Source of the DNA: Apodospora peruviana
Taxonomy: Eukaryota; Ascomycota; Sordariomycetes; Sordariales; Lasiosphaeriaceae
Assembly: GCA_033439685.1 (NCBI GenBank)
Contig: JAUEDM010000001.1
Span: forward strand, 6,572,001-6,636,000
Direction: 5' to 3'
DNA length: 64,000 nucleotides
Within the stretch, counting starts at the first letter, position 1. Each line of letters starts with the position of its first letter. The translations under genes and the position numbers were made by a program. Below, piece by piece: positions 42,477-53,600 of this stretch. A model generated the notes under the pieces. The model searched no databases and was not told the DNA's origin. It saw only the letters and a program-made list of their open reading frames with translations.

Positions 42477-44213
42477 TCACACAGTGTTCACTTCTGTGAG
42501 CTCAACATCCTGCTCCGACTGACCCATCTTGTGATCATCCCCAGCAATAACCCGAAATACGGGTCGAAAGAACTTCCACCGCAATAGGCAAAACGCAAAC
42601 ATGCTCAACCCCAAGCAAACACTGACCAAGATCGGAAAGATAACCTTGCTGTTCCTGTCGAAAACATCACCCAGGGTCAGCAGCATCCTCGCCTTCTGGC
42701 GACCGCCGTACCAGTAGTATCCAGCCCACATCTTGCAGCCCCCGAGCCATCCGCAGGTCATACCAGCCAGGAAGACGGGGACCGCGATTGCGATGATGGT
42801 GTCCTTAATCGCAACCAGCCACCATGCCATGCGTCGTTTCCTGTCATGAGACAGAGCCTTCATTTTGCCCTCCTTCTCGATAGTGTGGAGATAACTGGCA
42901 GCACCGTAAAGCCCGATTGCAAAGTTGGTGGTCCACCAACTGGCTGGCCAAGCGAAGAATATGGCTATGAGGACAAAGTGTCGGTCTTGGAAGTACCCGG
43001 GGGCTGCTCCGATGGCGCCGCCAGCCGCACCGATGCCAACTGGAAATGTGACAAGAGAGCAGGCTGTCAAGGCATGTCTTCGAATCCAACTTCCTTTGGA
43101 GTGGTTGCCGTGTGGAGGAGTACAAGATCTTGTCGAGTTGTTCACGTACGTGAGAAGATCGGTATTGTAGTTACGGTACGATGGCGCTAGCTTCTTCACC
43201 CCGATGCGCTCGAGATGCTCCCTTGTTTCTTTGGGTGTTGCTGCCGATATAAAGTCATCCAACTCGTCGCAGAGAGGTTGCAGGTGCGTGTACTCCCCGA
43301 TCGAGTTGCTGAGCAAAATCTTCAACAGCAGCGGGGACAAGGTCAGGATGGATGCTATCATCCCGCCCGAGGCGCCGGACCCTGCGACTTCCGGCACGAT
43401 AGCTATGACCAGGCCAGCGATGAAGCAGAATATGGCGAAGAAGGACCTGATTATCGACCTGGATTTGAGGTGGACGAGCCTGTCGCCGGTCCTTGTGACT
43501 TGGTGCTGAAAGTTCTCCAGAACGGTGGATGGCTGCCCCGGCGGTGCCATGTGCGAGATGGCCTGCGTGAGATATCTCGTGGTCTCGTCGACGCTCAGCC
43601 CGCTCCCTGACTTTGAGAAGGCGTGCAAGATTCTAGCAAAGTCGTTTGCGATAGTTGGATATTTGTCGACAGTGCCAACAGGCGTCACCAAAATGCTCGG
43701 TTGTCCGTGCTTCAGCACTTCATGAGTCTGCACAACGGGCAGAGCTTCTTGATTCTGCACGACGGTCAGGGCAATATGTCGAGCTGTCGCGAGCAAATTT
43801 CCTTTCTCAAGACACCGCTCATAAAATCGTAACTCGTTCACCATCGAAACCAGTGTGCCGATCGGATCCCCGAGGTACCGAAATGTCGCCCAGAGCTGTT
43901 GGTGCCAGGCCAGCGGAGGCAGTTGCACGCTGACGGCGAGGATGATGATGGGTAAAACCCAGGAAAACAGTCTCGGGCCGCAGTCGCTATAAATATCTCT
44001 GAAGCCGTCGCCGCATGTTCTTTCGCAGAAATCAAAGGTTATCTCGAGCTTCGTCCTGTCTATCGTGGGCCAGACAAGCGTTGTGTCGTTCAGTATGGTT
44101 TGATTTTGAGCAATCAATTCTTGTATGGTGTCACGGCATTGTGTAAGACCATATGCTGTGACAAGTGATGAGGAGGAGGGCAGAAGAATCGTTATGATGG
44201 TAAAACGCTTCAT
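42477..44213 (-). CDS. Uncharacterised seven-segment membrane protein
   Basis: Intronless gene for 578 residues. The ATG at 44213 starts a signal peptide (MKRFTIITILLPSSSSLVTA). The first luminal or extracellular domain has Cys at C-x(n)-CERTCGDGF and YSDCGPRLF, likely disulfide-bonded. Seven hydrophobic segments follow: about 83-103 (FSWVLPIIILAVSVQLPPLAW), then a large soluble loop, then IRSFFAIFCFIAGLVIAIV, MIASILTLSPLLLKILL, ALTACSLVTFPVGIGAAGGAIG, FVLIAIFFAWPASWWTTNF, LVAIKDTIIAIAVPVFLAGM and VIFPILVSVCLGLSMFAFCLL. The cytosolic tail ends in an acidic VELTEVNTV. I know of similar fungal hypothetical proteins but no function; residues do not match a transporter or receptor family that I can name. 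Confidence 0.82.
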   Translation of the reverse strand: MKRFTIITILLPSSSSLVTAYGLTQCRDTIQELIAQNQTILNDTTLVWPTIDRTKLEITFDFCERTCGDGFRDIYSDCGPRLFSWVLPIIILAVSVQLPPLAWHQQLWATFRYLGDPIGTLVSMVNELRFYERCLEKGNLLATARHIALTVVQNQEALPVVQTHEVLKHGQPSILVTPVGTVDKYPTIANDFARILHAFSKSGSGLSVDETTRYLTQAISHMAPPGQPSTVLENFQHQVTRTGDRLVHLKSRSIIRSFFAIFCFIAGLVIAIVPEVAGSGASGGMIASILTLSPLLLKILLSNSIGEYTHLQPLCDELDDFISAATPKETREHLERIGVKKLAPSYRNYNTDLLTYVNNSTRSCTPPHGNHSKGSWIRRHALTACSLVTFPVGIGAAGGAIGAAPGYFQDRHFVLIAIFFAWPASWWTTNFAIGLYGAASYLHTIEKEGKMKALSHDRKRRMAWWLVAIKDTIIAIAVPVFLAGMTCGWLGGCKMWAGYYWYGGRQKARMLLTLGDVFDRNSKVIFPILVSVCLGLSMFAFCLLRWKFFRPVFRVIAGDDHKMGQSEQDVELTEVNTV

Positions 44214-47200
44214 GTTGAAGGGATGGAGCAATCCATGATCAAGTTCTTTGCTATCTGACCAGAATGAGAACCGAAATGGCTCCTCCTCTTGTCACTGGTG
44301 TTATATCAACTATATGTGTGATGTTGCTTCAGAGCGAACGCGGTGAAGAGATAAGGCAGACTGATTCAATACCTATGCACTTCGTCTTTATCAAACCTCT
44401 TATCGTGAACTGCCGGCCTCCTCAGGCTGACCGAATTTGAAACGCGCATTTCAGCTTGTCCCGTCCCTGTGGCTTTGCAAAAAGTGAAGGGAGCTAACCC
44501 ACGATGGGAGCACGAGATGCAGTTTTGGGCAATCTCATTGGTCGCCCAATACCTCGAATCGCTTGATAACACATCACAGCTGAGGCTGTTTTCCAAGCCA
44601 CAGGCGCGGAAGACACGCCATTCATGCAATTGACTGTTATCGATGGCAAACTAATCGTTGCCAGGTCCAACAACAAGTGCTCAACAACTGTAGAGTGTTC
44701 TTCACAAAGGCTGCGGTCCATATTGAAGCTAAAGAAGTTTGTAGTTGAATCTCCTAGACCAACATCGCGTTCACTCTCCTTTGTTTCGGGGGCGGGGGGT
44801 TTCGCTCCTTTTGAGTCATACTTTCTAATTTTTAACGGTCAATAGGTTACAAATGTGAACACGTTTCTTGGTCCAACTAACCTGTTCTTGCTTCTTGACA
44901 AGTACAACTAAACGTCGAGATATGTTTGTTGAATGCAGCCACATTCATTCATGTATTATAGGGGGATTCATCTCCAATAGTCTCTGTGGTAAGCTAGCAA
45001 CTTGCATCCTTTCATTCTACCTGTTGACATATGTGTCTCGATTAGAAGTTCAGCAAACTTTGTGTTTGCAAGCTCGGGCATGAAAAAGAAAGAAAGAAAA
45101 CAGAGAGAAGCAGAAACGAAGCGCAGATATTATACATGGATAAACACCGTTGGGTTCTTATTTTAGCTGCCTTCAAGTGGACTTGGCGACCGGCGCCAAG
45201 CTTGCTGTTGGCGTCATGATTATTCCGCTGCTGCGTTACATCCATTCAGGTATCCATGGAGAAATGCTGCGTGACCAACGATATGATAGATGGGAGGCCA
45301 GGAGAAGCTCCTTGCTTGGCAAATACCTAACCGTTTCAGTGATAGGACTGGTGGTTGATTGGACTAGCGTCTCCTTGGCTTAGACGCTGATATCGGATGC
45401 ACCGGAAGGAAGTCGGAGTAAGCTGACTAGTGCCACTTGTGACTTTGGTTATCAAGTCAGTGAGCAGTTCGCAGTGAGCTCTTTTGAAAGCTGCTGTGGT
45501 GTAACTAACTACCTTAGGTAGCCAACCTACCACTCGTGTTACTGGAGATAATTCATTGAGTGCGAGATATCGGAATCGCCAGAAGGGGTAAGAGACGATG
45601 GACCATGGAGTGGGCCGAGCATGTAACGTGTAAGCAAAGACTGAGGCAGGGCTGACGTTCGACAAGAAAACAGCCCCTGGGGAGATTGATATCTGACACC
45701 CCAGATGATTCTGACTGTATTTCATCCATATCTTGGCTGCTCAAGTTGCCCTTTTCCTTACAGATTCTTGGGAGAGACTTCCAAGAGAGATTTTCGTCGT
45801 GCAAACTTGACGACCTCTTCACCTCGGTTGGTGGGGTTGATGGACACCCCGATGGTGTGGGTATTTCCCAGAATTAAAAAAAAGTGAAGATTTTCAATCC
45901 CTGGAAAGCCAGGTTTTAGAAATCCGGCTCCTTGGCACCTACCTGGGTCGAAGATTCCCGCTAAACAACAATCCCGACGCGCGTGCGTGGTCTTTATGAA
46001 GATGCATGCATCTCTTCTTGACCACACAACCTGAAACTGCCTAGCTGTATCTCTTTTCTTGGTAAGTTTGCAATCTGTTGGTGGAGTGAAATGGTTTATG
46101 GAGGATCTTTGAGTTACTCTAAGTTCATGCAACAATGGAATATTGTGACTGCCGGGAGCCACTCCAGGAACAAAGAAAGTGAAAACTCGGACTAGCCCGA
46201 TCGCTCTTCCATGGAGTTTGGCAACATTGCGGAACCACTCAGATGCGGTCAGGGGTGCGGGCATCCACTACATCTACATGAGGTATCCATACTTATTTGC
46301 AGTTCCACGTTGACTTGTGAAGAAAAGCACGGATTCTTGTCCAGTTTTCTCCGTCTGGAGTGCCATGGCAGCATTGGGTCCGGCCATAAGAAAGGTTCGA
46401 ATGCGAAAGCGAAAGCGATGTCGAGAAAATCCTTGATCGGCGGATCGGGCGGCGGCCGGGCCCAACGGCGCCGTACCTTACTGTACCTTATTAGTTTGAG
46501 AGCCGCAGCACGAGCGGGTGGGAACGATAAGAACTCAAAATACTTTTTGGACGGGGCGGCCGCCAAGCATAGGTAGGCAAAGCAGGCAAGCTCCTGGCAT
46601 GGATGCAGCAACAAAGCTCGGATGTTGTAATGGTCGAAAGCGGTAGCTCGGCAGTACGTATTGTCCCTAATTACCTTGAGGCACTACCACTTAGGACTAA
46701 CTAGACGCCGATCGATCCGAGATTGGCGAGGTTGGTGGTATTATTAACGACTGCTCTTGGGACGTGCCGGGCTTTCCGGATCTGTGTGTCGGCCGCCTGC
46801 GGCCCCGTGCAGTGTTGAACGCGGTTTTGGTAAACCCCGATATCCGCTTTGAGTTTGAGTCCCCCGTCCCTTGAAATAGGAGGTTTGTTGTTGGTTGTCC
46901 TGACAGGAGCGGTGGACATGTTATTCTGATGTGCTCCGTTGGACCTTTTGAAAGCCGGGTCAGTCCGTTGGCTCCGTTCTGCTGTGTAACGGCTTTTAAA
47001 TCCTGAATTGAATCATGGCACAAGCAAGATTGTGGAGTTGACGGCTGATTATCGAACCAGTTGTTGTGGGATATGTCGAACGGAAACGGAGGTTAGAACG
47101 GGTGGTCGTCAGCGATATGGGGTGGATAAAAGAGGTTCTTGAGTGCTCAGTCAGAGTCATTTCGGACACTTGAGCTTACTGCATTTTGCCTTCCTGATCG

Positions 47201-48119
47201 GACTCCTTTTATCATGTATACATCCCATCCATTTCAGGAGCACGACAAATTCACAGTTCAGTGGCGTGTGCTCGCGTGCTCATGTCCGAGTCCGTCTCAG
47301 GTTCCGCTTGGATGGTCCGCCGGCGTCAACTTTCCAGAATCATGGCGTCACTGCTGGCGGCGGTATCCTAGCTATCCCTGTCCCCTGCGACGCTACCCAA
47401 TAACAGACTTTTAATCTCAACGACCACTACAGAGCCGCGCGTACGGGTCTACAGTAGTGTCGACGAACACGACTGGACAACTAGGTAGCCTGTGCGCGAG
47501 CAGTCCGAGCCTCGGGACGATAGAGCTCGTCCTGCTCCGCCTGTGTTGGTTGGTATCTTGGCATCTCGCCCTTGTGAGCATGGAGTTGTGGATATCACAT
47601 TGCCAACTCCGAGGATACCGTATGTATGTGCTTCTGTATGGACGGAAGTGTACCCTCCATCTCCAACCATACATACCCTTGTTGACTTGGTGTCCAGCAT
47701 CCCCATCTGACCATGACTTGTTTCTACCTCTTGGAAACAAGCAGTCTCCCTGCCCATCCGGGATGCATACACGCAGCCCGAACATGAGATGTGGAGGTGC
47801 TCATGCAAGAGAGAAACACCCTCTTCCAGGGCTGTGGCCCAGACCAAAGAAAAAGGGGGGCCTTCCTCGGCATATAGGAACTTCCCGATGGATGCAGAGT
47901 GTGTGTGCTGCAATTGCGTTTGCGCCATATAATAGACATTGTCTCCAGTAAACCTGTCAAAACTTTGGTCTGGTTCCGCCGAGTTTGCTTCTTCACCTGC
48001 TTGTTCTGCCTGTACCTAAAAAAGGGGGACTGTCACTAGTGGAGTTTATCGCTGCTCCCTCCCTGCCACCAAACACCGAGACATCCGGAGGTTGAAGCAT
48101 CAGACCGACATACAAAAAG
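44214..48119. other. Gene-poor region of 3.9 kb
   Basis: The largest stretch without a supportable gene. Open frames up to 168 codons (45758-46264, minus) lack motifs and look like chance. It has a TACCTTAGGTA palindrome at 45510-45520 and an AT-rich part around 44860-45080. No transposon ends, long terminal repeats or RNA genes were recognised. A lncRNA or a decayed element cannot be excluded. Confidence 0.5.
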
Positions 48120-49632
48120 ATGGCCGTCGGAGCCGTATTGGAACCGCTCATGGTGGTGAGTCTGCTCACCGGCGGGACGCTCATCAACCGGAATAACTCA
48201 TATGTCCCCTTCTCGGCACGACGAAACTCGAACCTCGACACCCGGCCAAGAGTCCGGGCTTCGCCAGACGACTACGACATCGAAGACTTGGAGGCTGAGA
48301 AGGACAACAGCCGCGATGACTCATGGAGCAGGTCACGGAGCAGCTCGGCGTCGACCATCTTCTACGACCCGGAGGCCGGTAGCTTGGGTGGGGGTGCACG
48401 TAGCGTGGGAGAAAACTCAGACATTACGATAACTGATTCTCGATGGCGGCACCGCACATTACGCTTCTTTGGTCGGGAGCGAGAGGTCGTCACCCCGAAC
48501 ACGGACATCTACCGAGACCGGTTCCTCAGCAGGGTCCTTGGACGTTTTCCCTTTCTCGTTGAGGTCTGGTACTGGGCTCTCATCTACTGGGTATGCCTCA
48601 CCAACATCCAGTCAACACACTGCTCTCTTGAAGCTGCTTATCCACAAGCAAAATCATGCTCACACAGAAGTCCACATGTGTAGGTCTACCAACTCGGACG
48701 CGCATTCACAGCAGTTACCCTTCAGGTCGGGACCGTCAACGCCGCCCGCGAACATGCCCTGCAGGTGATTCACGTTGAGCAGTGGCTCGGTATCTTCGTC
48801 GAGCTCGACGTGCAGAGATACTTTCTTCAATACCCGTCGCTCATGAAGACGATCAACCGGATCTACTCCTTCATCCACATCCCCGGAACAATCCTCTTCC
48901 TCATCGTCCTCTTCTACCTCACCACCACACGACCGCAGCAGAGAATCGTGGCGGCACAGGGCGCATCGAAGCCATGGAGGCCGTTGGTCAGCCACTTCGG
49001 CCCGGCCACCTATGAGAAGAGGAGGAGAACGATGGCCATGTGCAACCTGCTGGCCTTTATCGTCTTCACCTTCTGGCCCTGCATGCCACCTCGGCTGCTT
49101 AGCGATCCCACCTACGACGGAGAGCTTGCGACAGAGGCAAAGTCGTTCGGGTTTGTGGACACTGTCCATGGCGCCGACGGCGACAGCAGCGTATGGACTA
49201 CCAATAAGTTCTGCAATCAGTATGGTGAGTGGCTAATCATGCCCCTAAACAAACCACCCCTTTACCCCTTTTACCCTTTTTTTTCGTCATGGACAACATC
49301 AAACAAGCACATACTTACCTACATTTATGTCTTCAGCCGCGATGCCCTCGCTCCACTTCGGCTACTCCTTCCTCATCGGCTTGACCGTCGCCACCGTCCC
49401 TCTCCGCGGACGTGGTCGTTTCGGATGGAAGCGGCTCGCCGCCATCGTCGCCGGCATGATATATCCGGCCATCATCCTGACCGCGATCGTCGCCACGGCA
49501 AACCACTTTGTGCTGGACGCGGTTGCTGGCGCTTGCGCGTGCATCATTGCGTGGCATTGCAACGGGTTTTTGCTCAACTTGTTGCCGCTGGAGGATTATT
49601 TCTTGAGCATGTTGCGGATTCATAAGCCTTGA
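48120..49632 (+). CDS. PAP2-domain integral membrane phosphatase/transferase
   Basis: Product of 435 residues from exons 48120-48590, 48684-49224 and 49337-49632. It belongs to the PAP2/type-2 phosphatidic-acid-phosphatase group, in the branch that also contains fungal inositolphosphoryl-transferases such as Aur1. The N-terminal 130 residues are Ser/Arg/Asp-rich and cytosolic. Membrane segments include PFLVEVWYWALIYWV, FIHIPGTILFLIVLFYLTTT, AMCNLLAFIVFTFWPCMPPRLL and IVAGMIYPAIILTAIVATA. The catalytic C2 motif is AAMPSLHFGYSF (Ser-x-His) and the C3 motif is ATANHFVLDAVAG (His-x3-Asp), both complete; the C1 motif would be near CMPPRLL. It likely acts on a lipid phosphate or a phosphoinositol headgroup in Golgi or ER membranes. 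Substrate is not assignable. Confidence 0.88.
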
Positions 49633-50655
49633 GCTTCATGAGATAAGCAGATGGAACTTGGAGTCTCGATTAAGCATGCGTGTCAGGGACGCTTGAATAG
49701 GTAGTTATCTTATTCTCTTCTGAGTATTCAAACGTAAATACTTTAATTTAACATAGCGAGCTTATGTCTATGATTATCATGCGAGGGAGCCTACAATCTC
49801 ACAAGGTGAGTGTGATGAAGCGGAAGATCTGGCACTTATTGGAGTATCATGTTGAGACCCTAGCGTTGTGATGCAACTGAAGTTCACTTTCGAGGTCCAA
49901 GAATGCGCACAACTGAAATCTCATGAAACTCTCGCAAATGCCAATATCAATACGGGCGGAATTGTGATCCCCCAAGAGGCCTTCAAAGCTTTCACCTCTT
50001 GTGAGATGAATAATGCCAAAGCCATCGCACCAGGTTTGACATGAGCAAGATCCCAATTAAAGATACGGGTTTAGAAGGTTCTCAGGACGAGGAGGAGGGA
50101 GAAGTGAGTCACCAGAAGGCCTCTGATTCGTCAAAGCCGGTCTGCCTTGGATCTACCTAGCTATATTAACCACATTTGGAATGGTGGGCTACCTCCGGTG
50201 GCTGTTAATTCGCTCGTTTCATTTGTGAGTTCCCCGCACTTGCTCGTTTGCTTCCCGCTGCGTTGCCCATCTGTGCAAAGCTGTTGCTCGGTATTGGATA
50301 AAAAGGCCGTGCACCTGCCACTGACCGGCAGGTGCTCCGTCATGAGTCATGATTGGCCAACGCAGTACTTCTGCCAGCTGGTAAACGCGGCAGACCATTT
50401 ACATCAGTTGCTAAACAGCAAACAGGCAGCGATGCCTAATATTCCTTCATCAGAATGATTGACGTATTATACGCGGATAACTCCTGTCTTGTCCTTTCTG
50501 CTTCAAATCGTCCTCGGGCCTCGGGGGTATAAAGTTGAGCCCATCGCCACCCCTTCCCTGTTCTGCCATCTTCAACCTTTTTTCATCATTCTTACATCCT
50601 GGACACCCCGTACCAATCGAAGCATTCTCGAGAGACCGACGTGAAAAGAAAAGAG
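49633..50655. other. Intergenic region
   Basis: About 1 kb. 3' flank of the PAP2 gene and promoter of the VIT/VWA gene. A TATA-like GGTATAAAG is present at 50526-50534, about 122 bp before the next start codon. No gene was supported. Confidence 0.5.
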
Positions 50656-53600
50656 ATGGCGTTTCATCACCTTGGCCACAGCCACCACCACATTTGTGGT
50701 CTCTACTATCTTCCTACTCCAACTTCCTACGCCCAACCGACGCCGAAGTACCTGCCCCAAGTCTCGCTCTCAGCCCATGCTCAAATCCTTGGGGCAACCA
50801 GCCGGACCACTCTCACCCAGACCTTCGTCAACACGACGAGTACGGCGGTTCCCGAGATGCGATACACCTTTCCGCTGTACGACGGCGTTTCTGTCGTCGG
50901 CTTTGTTTGCACCATCAACCGCGATCGTGTCATTCGTGGACTTGTGAAGGAGCGAGCACAGGCCCGCAAGACCTTCGATGAGGCCTTGGCTCGAGGAGAA
51001 ACGGCCGGTCTTCTCGAGCAGCTTCCCAATGCCAGCGACGTTTTCACCACCACCATCGGCAATGTCCCCGCTGGAGCAGAGATCAAAGTCGACATCACCT
51101 ATCTCGGCGAGCTGAAGCACGATGCTGAGGCAGACGGCATCAGATTCACCATCCCCACGAGCATCGCCCCGCGCTACGGGAGCTATCCTGGGGAGTTGTT
51201 GTCCGCAGCCGCCACCACTACGACGCCCCAGTCGGGCATAGAGATCATCGTTGACGCGGAGATGCCCAACGGCTCAAACATCAAGAATGTTCAGTCGCCC
51301 TCGCATCCCATCTCCGTCGCCATCGGGACCACATCCACCAGCGCCGCCGGGGCCGACATGTCGCTGCAGAAGGCTTCGGCTACCCTCTCCCTCGGCAAGG
51401 CGGAGCTCGAAAAGGACTTCGTCCTTCATGTCGTCGCTACCAACACGGCTAATCCCATTGCCGTGCTCGAAACGCATCCAACAATTCCGAACCAGAGGGC
51501 ATTGATGGCGACCCTTGTCCCCAAATTCAACCTCCCGCCGTCGCGTCCCGAGATCGTGTTCGTCTGTGACCGCTCGGGATCCATGGTAAAGAAGATACCA
51601 GATCTCATAGCAGCTCTGCACATTTTTCTCAAGTCACTTCCTGTTGGCGTCAAGTTCAATATTTGCTCATTCGGCGGGCGGTACGAGTTTCTGTTTCCGA
51701 CCTCTCAGTCATACGACGCAGCCAGTCTGAAGACAGCGACCAGTTATGTGGACAACTTCAGTGCGAACTTTGGCGGTACCGAGATGTACAAGCCGCTGGA
51801 GCAGACTTTTAAGAAGAGGTACAAGGACATGGAGCTCGAGGCGTTCCTGCTCACGGACGGCGATACCTGGCGCCAGAACGAGCTCATCACCATGATCAAC
51901 GAACACGTCTCCGACAGCAAGGGCGCCATCCGTCTTTTCACGCTCGGTATCGGCGCTAGCGTCAGCCATGCCCTGATCGAGGGCGTTGCCCGTGCTGGCA
52001 ACGGCTTCTCGCAGAGCGTTGGCGAAAAGGAGAAGATGAATAGCAAGATTGTGCGCATGCTCAAGGCCTCGCTCTCACCCCACGTCAAGGACTACACTCT
52101 GGAGGTCAAGTACCAGAGCGAGCCGGCCGACGACGCAACAACTGACGACGATGACTTTGAGATTGTGGAGAAGGTGATGGACTCACTGTCGATCGACATC
52201 CCTGAAGAACAACAGCAGACCGTCGTCCCCGCCAGCACGCGGCTCTGCTCGCCGCCCAACAAGCCGATATCGCTGTTCGACACAGCCGCGGACCTTGACA
52301 CCGAAATGGTTGACGCTTCTCTCGACCAATCTGCCGGTGGCAAGTATTCTCATGTCCCTGCCGTGGCCGAGCCAAAGCTCCTCCAGGCTCCATTTGTCAT
52401 TCCGCCGCTCTACCTGTTCAACCGCACGACCGTCTACCTTCTGCTCTCCCCAGGGTGTGTCCAGCGGATTCCCAAGTCGGTTACTCTCCGAGGCACATGC
52501 GCCCACGGACCCCTAGAGCTCGAGATCCCGGTCACTGTTCTGGCCGAGAAGGGAGAGACGATTCACCAGCTTGCTGCCCGGAAGGCCGTCAACGAGCTTG
52601 AGGAGGGCCGCGGTTGGCTTTACCACGCCAGGGACGCGAATTCGAGACATCTTCGGAATCCAAAGCTGCTCAAGGATAAGTACCAGGGCCGCTTCTCTGA
52701 TATGGTCGAGCGCGAGGCGGTGAGACTCGGTGTCACCTTCCAGGTGGGAGGAAAGTGGTGCAGCTTTGTCGCCGTTGAGGATGAGCAAGAGGTGGAAAGT
52801 CGTGGTAGTTCTGTGGAGCAGACGACCGGATCTGTTTCTCGTGACGACCGCGACGACAAGCGCACTCGGAATTGGAGGAAGTCTAGTCAGCCAGGTGCTC
52901 CTACCATGGCTAATACTTCCAACGCCATGTTTGGAATGGGCGCAGTGCAAGCGGTGCAAATGTTGCAGCAGCAGGCGCAGCAGCAGCAGCAGCAGCAGAT
53001 GCAGCAGCAGCAACAGATGCAGATGCAGCAACAGATGCAGATGCAGCATCGGGGTCAGCAGTCGGCTGAACTGATGATTCAGCCGCAATATCAGCAGATG
53101 GGCCAGATGCGGACACAGCCGGAAGGCTTAACGAAATCTAGCACGCCAGCAGTTGCTTGCTCCATGAATGGTCAGTCTCTTTCAGTGAAGTCTTCCCCTT
53201 CCTCGTATTACCTTCCTCAAGCACCCCTCGCCCCACGGCAGAACCCTCATATTCCTTGGATGGGGAATTCGCAAGCTTCTGCCGCGCCCTCCTCTTCGTC
53301 TTCCTCAGACTCTCCAGAAACGATGGCGATGTCTCCCATTCAGGGCTTTATTGTTTCCGATGATGATGATGAGGAGGACGAAAAGGACAAGAAATATGAG
53401 GTTCTCGGTCGACCTCCACGCTCGCCGCGGAGAAGGCTCAAGAGAACTGCCTTCTTCGATGTCGAGGCCGAGGTGGTGGACGACCAAGACCTTGTCTTTG
53501 TGCCGGAAGAGGAGGTTAAAGGTACTGAGGTCTCTACTGCTTTTGCCACCACCCTCGGAGACTTCTGGTGCCATCGTCGCAGCGTGGCAGAAGATTGCTT

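Noticed and set aside
45758..46264. 168-codon minus-strand frame in the gene desert
   Set aside because: No recognisable domain, no introns or codon signal, and rare hydrophobic or Gly patterning; probably chance.
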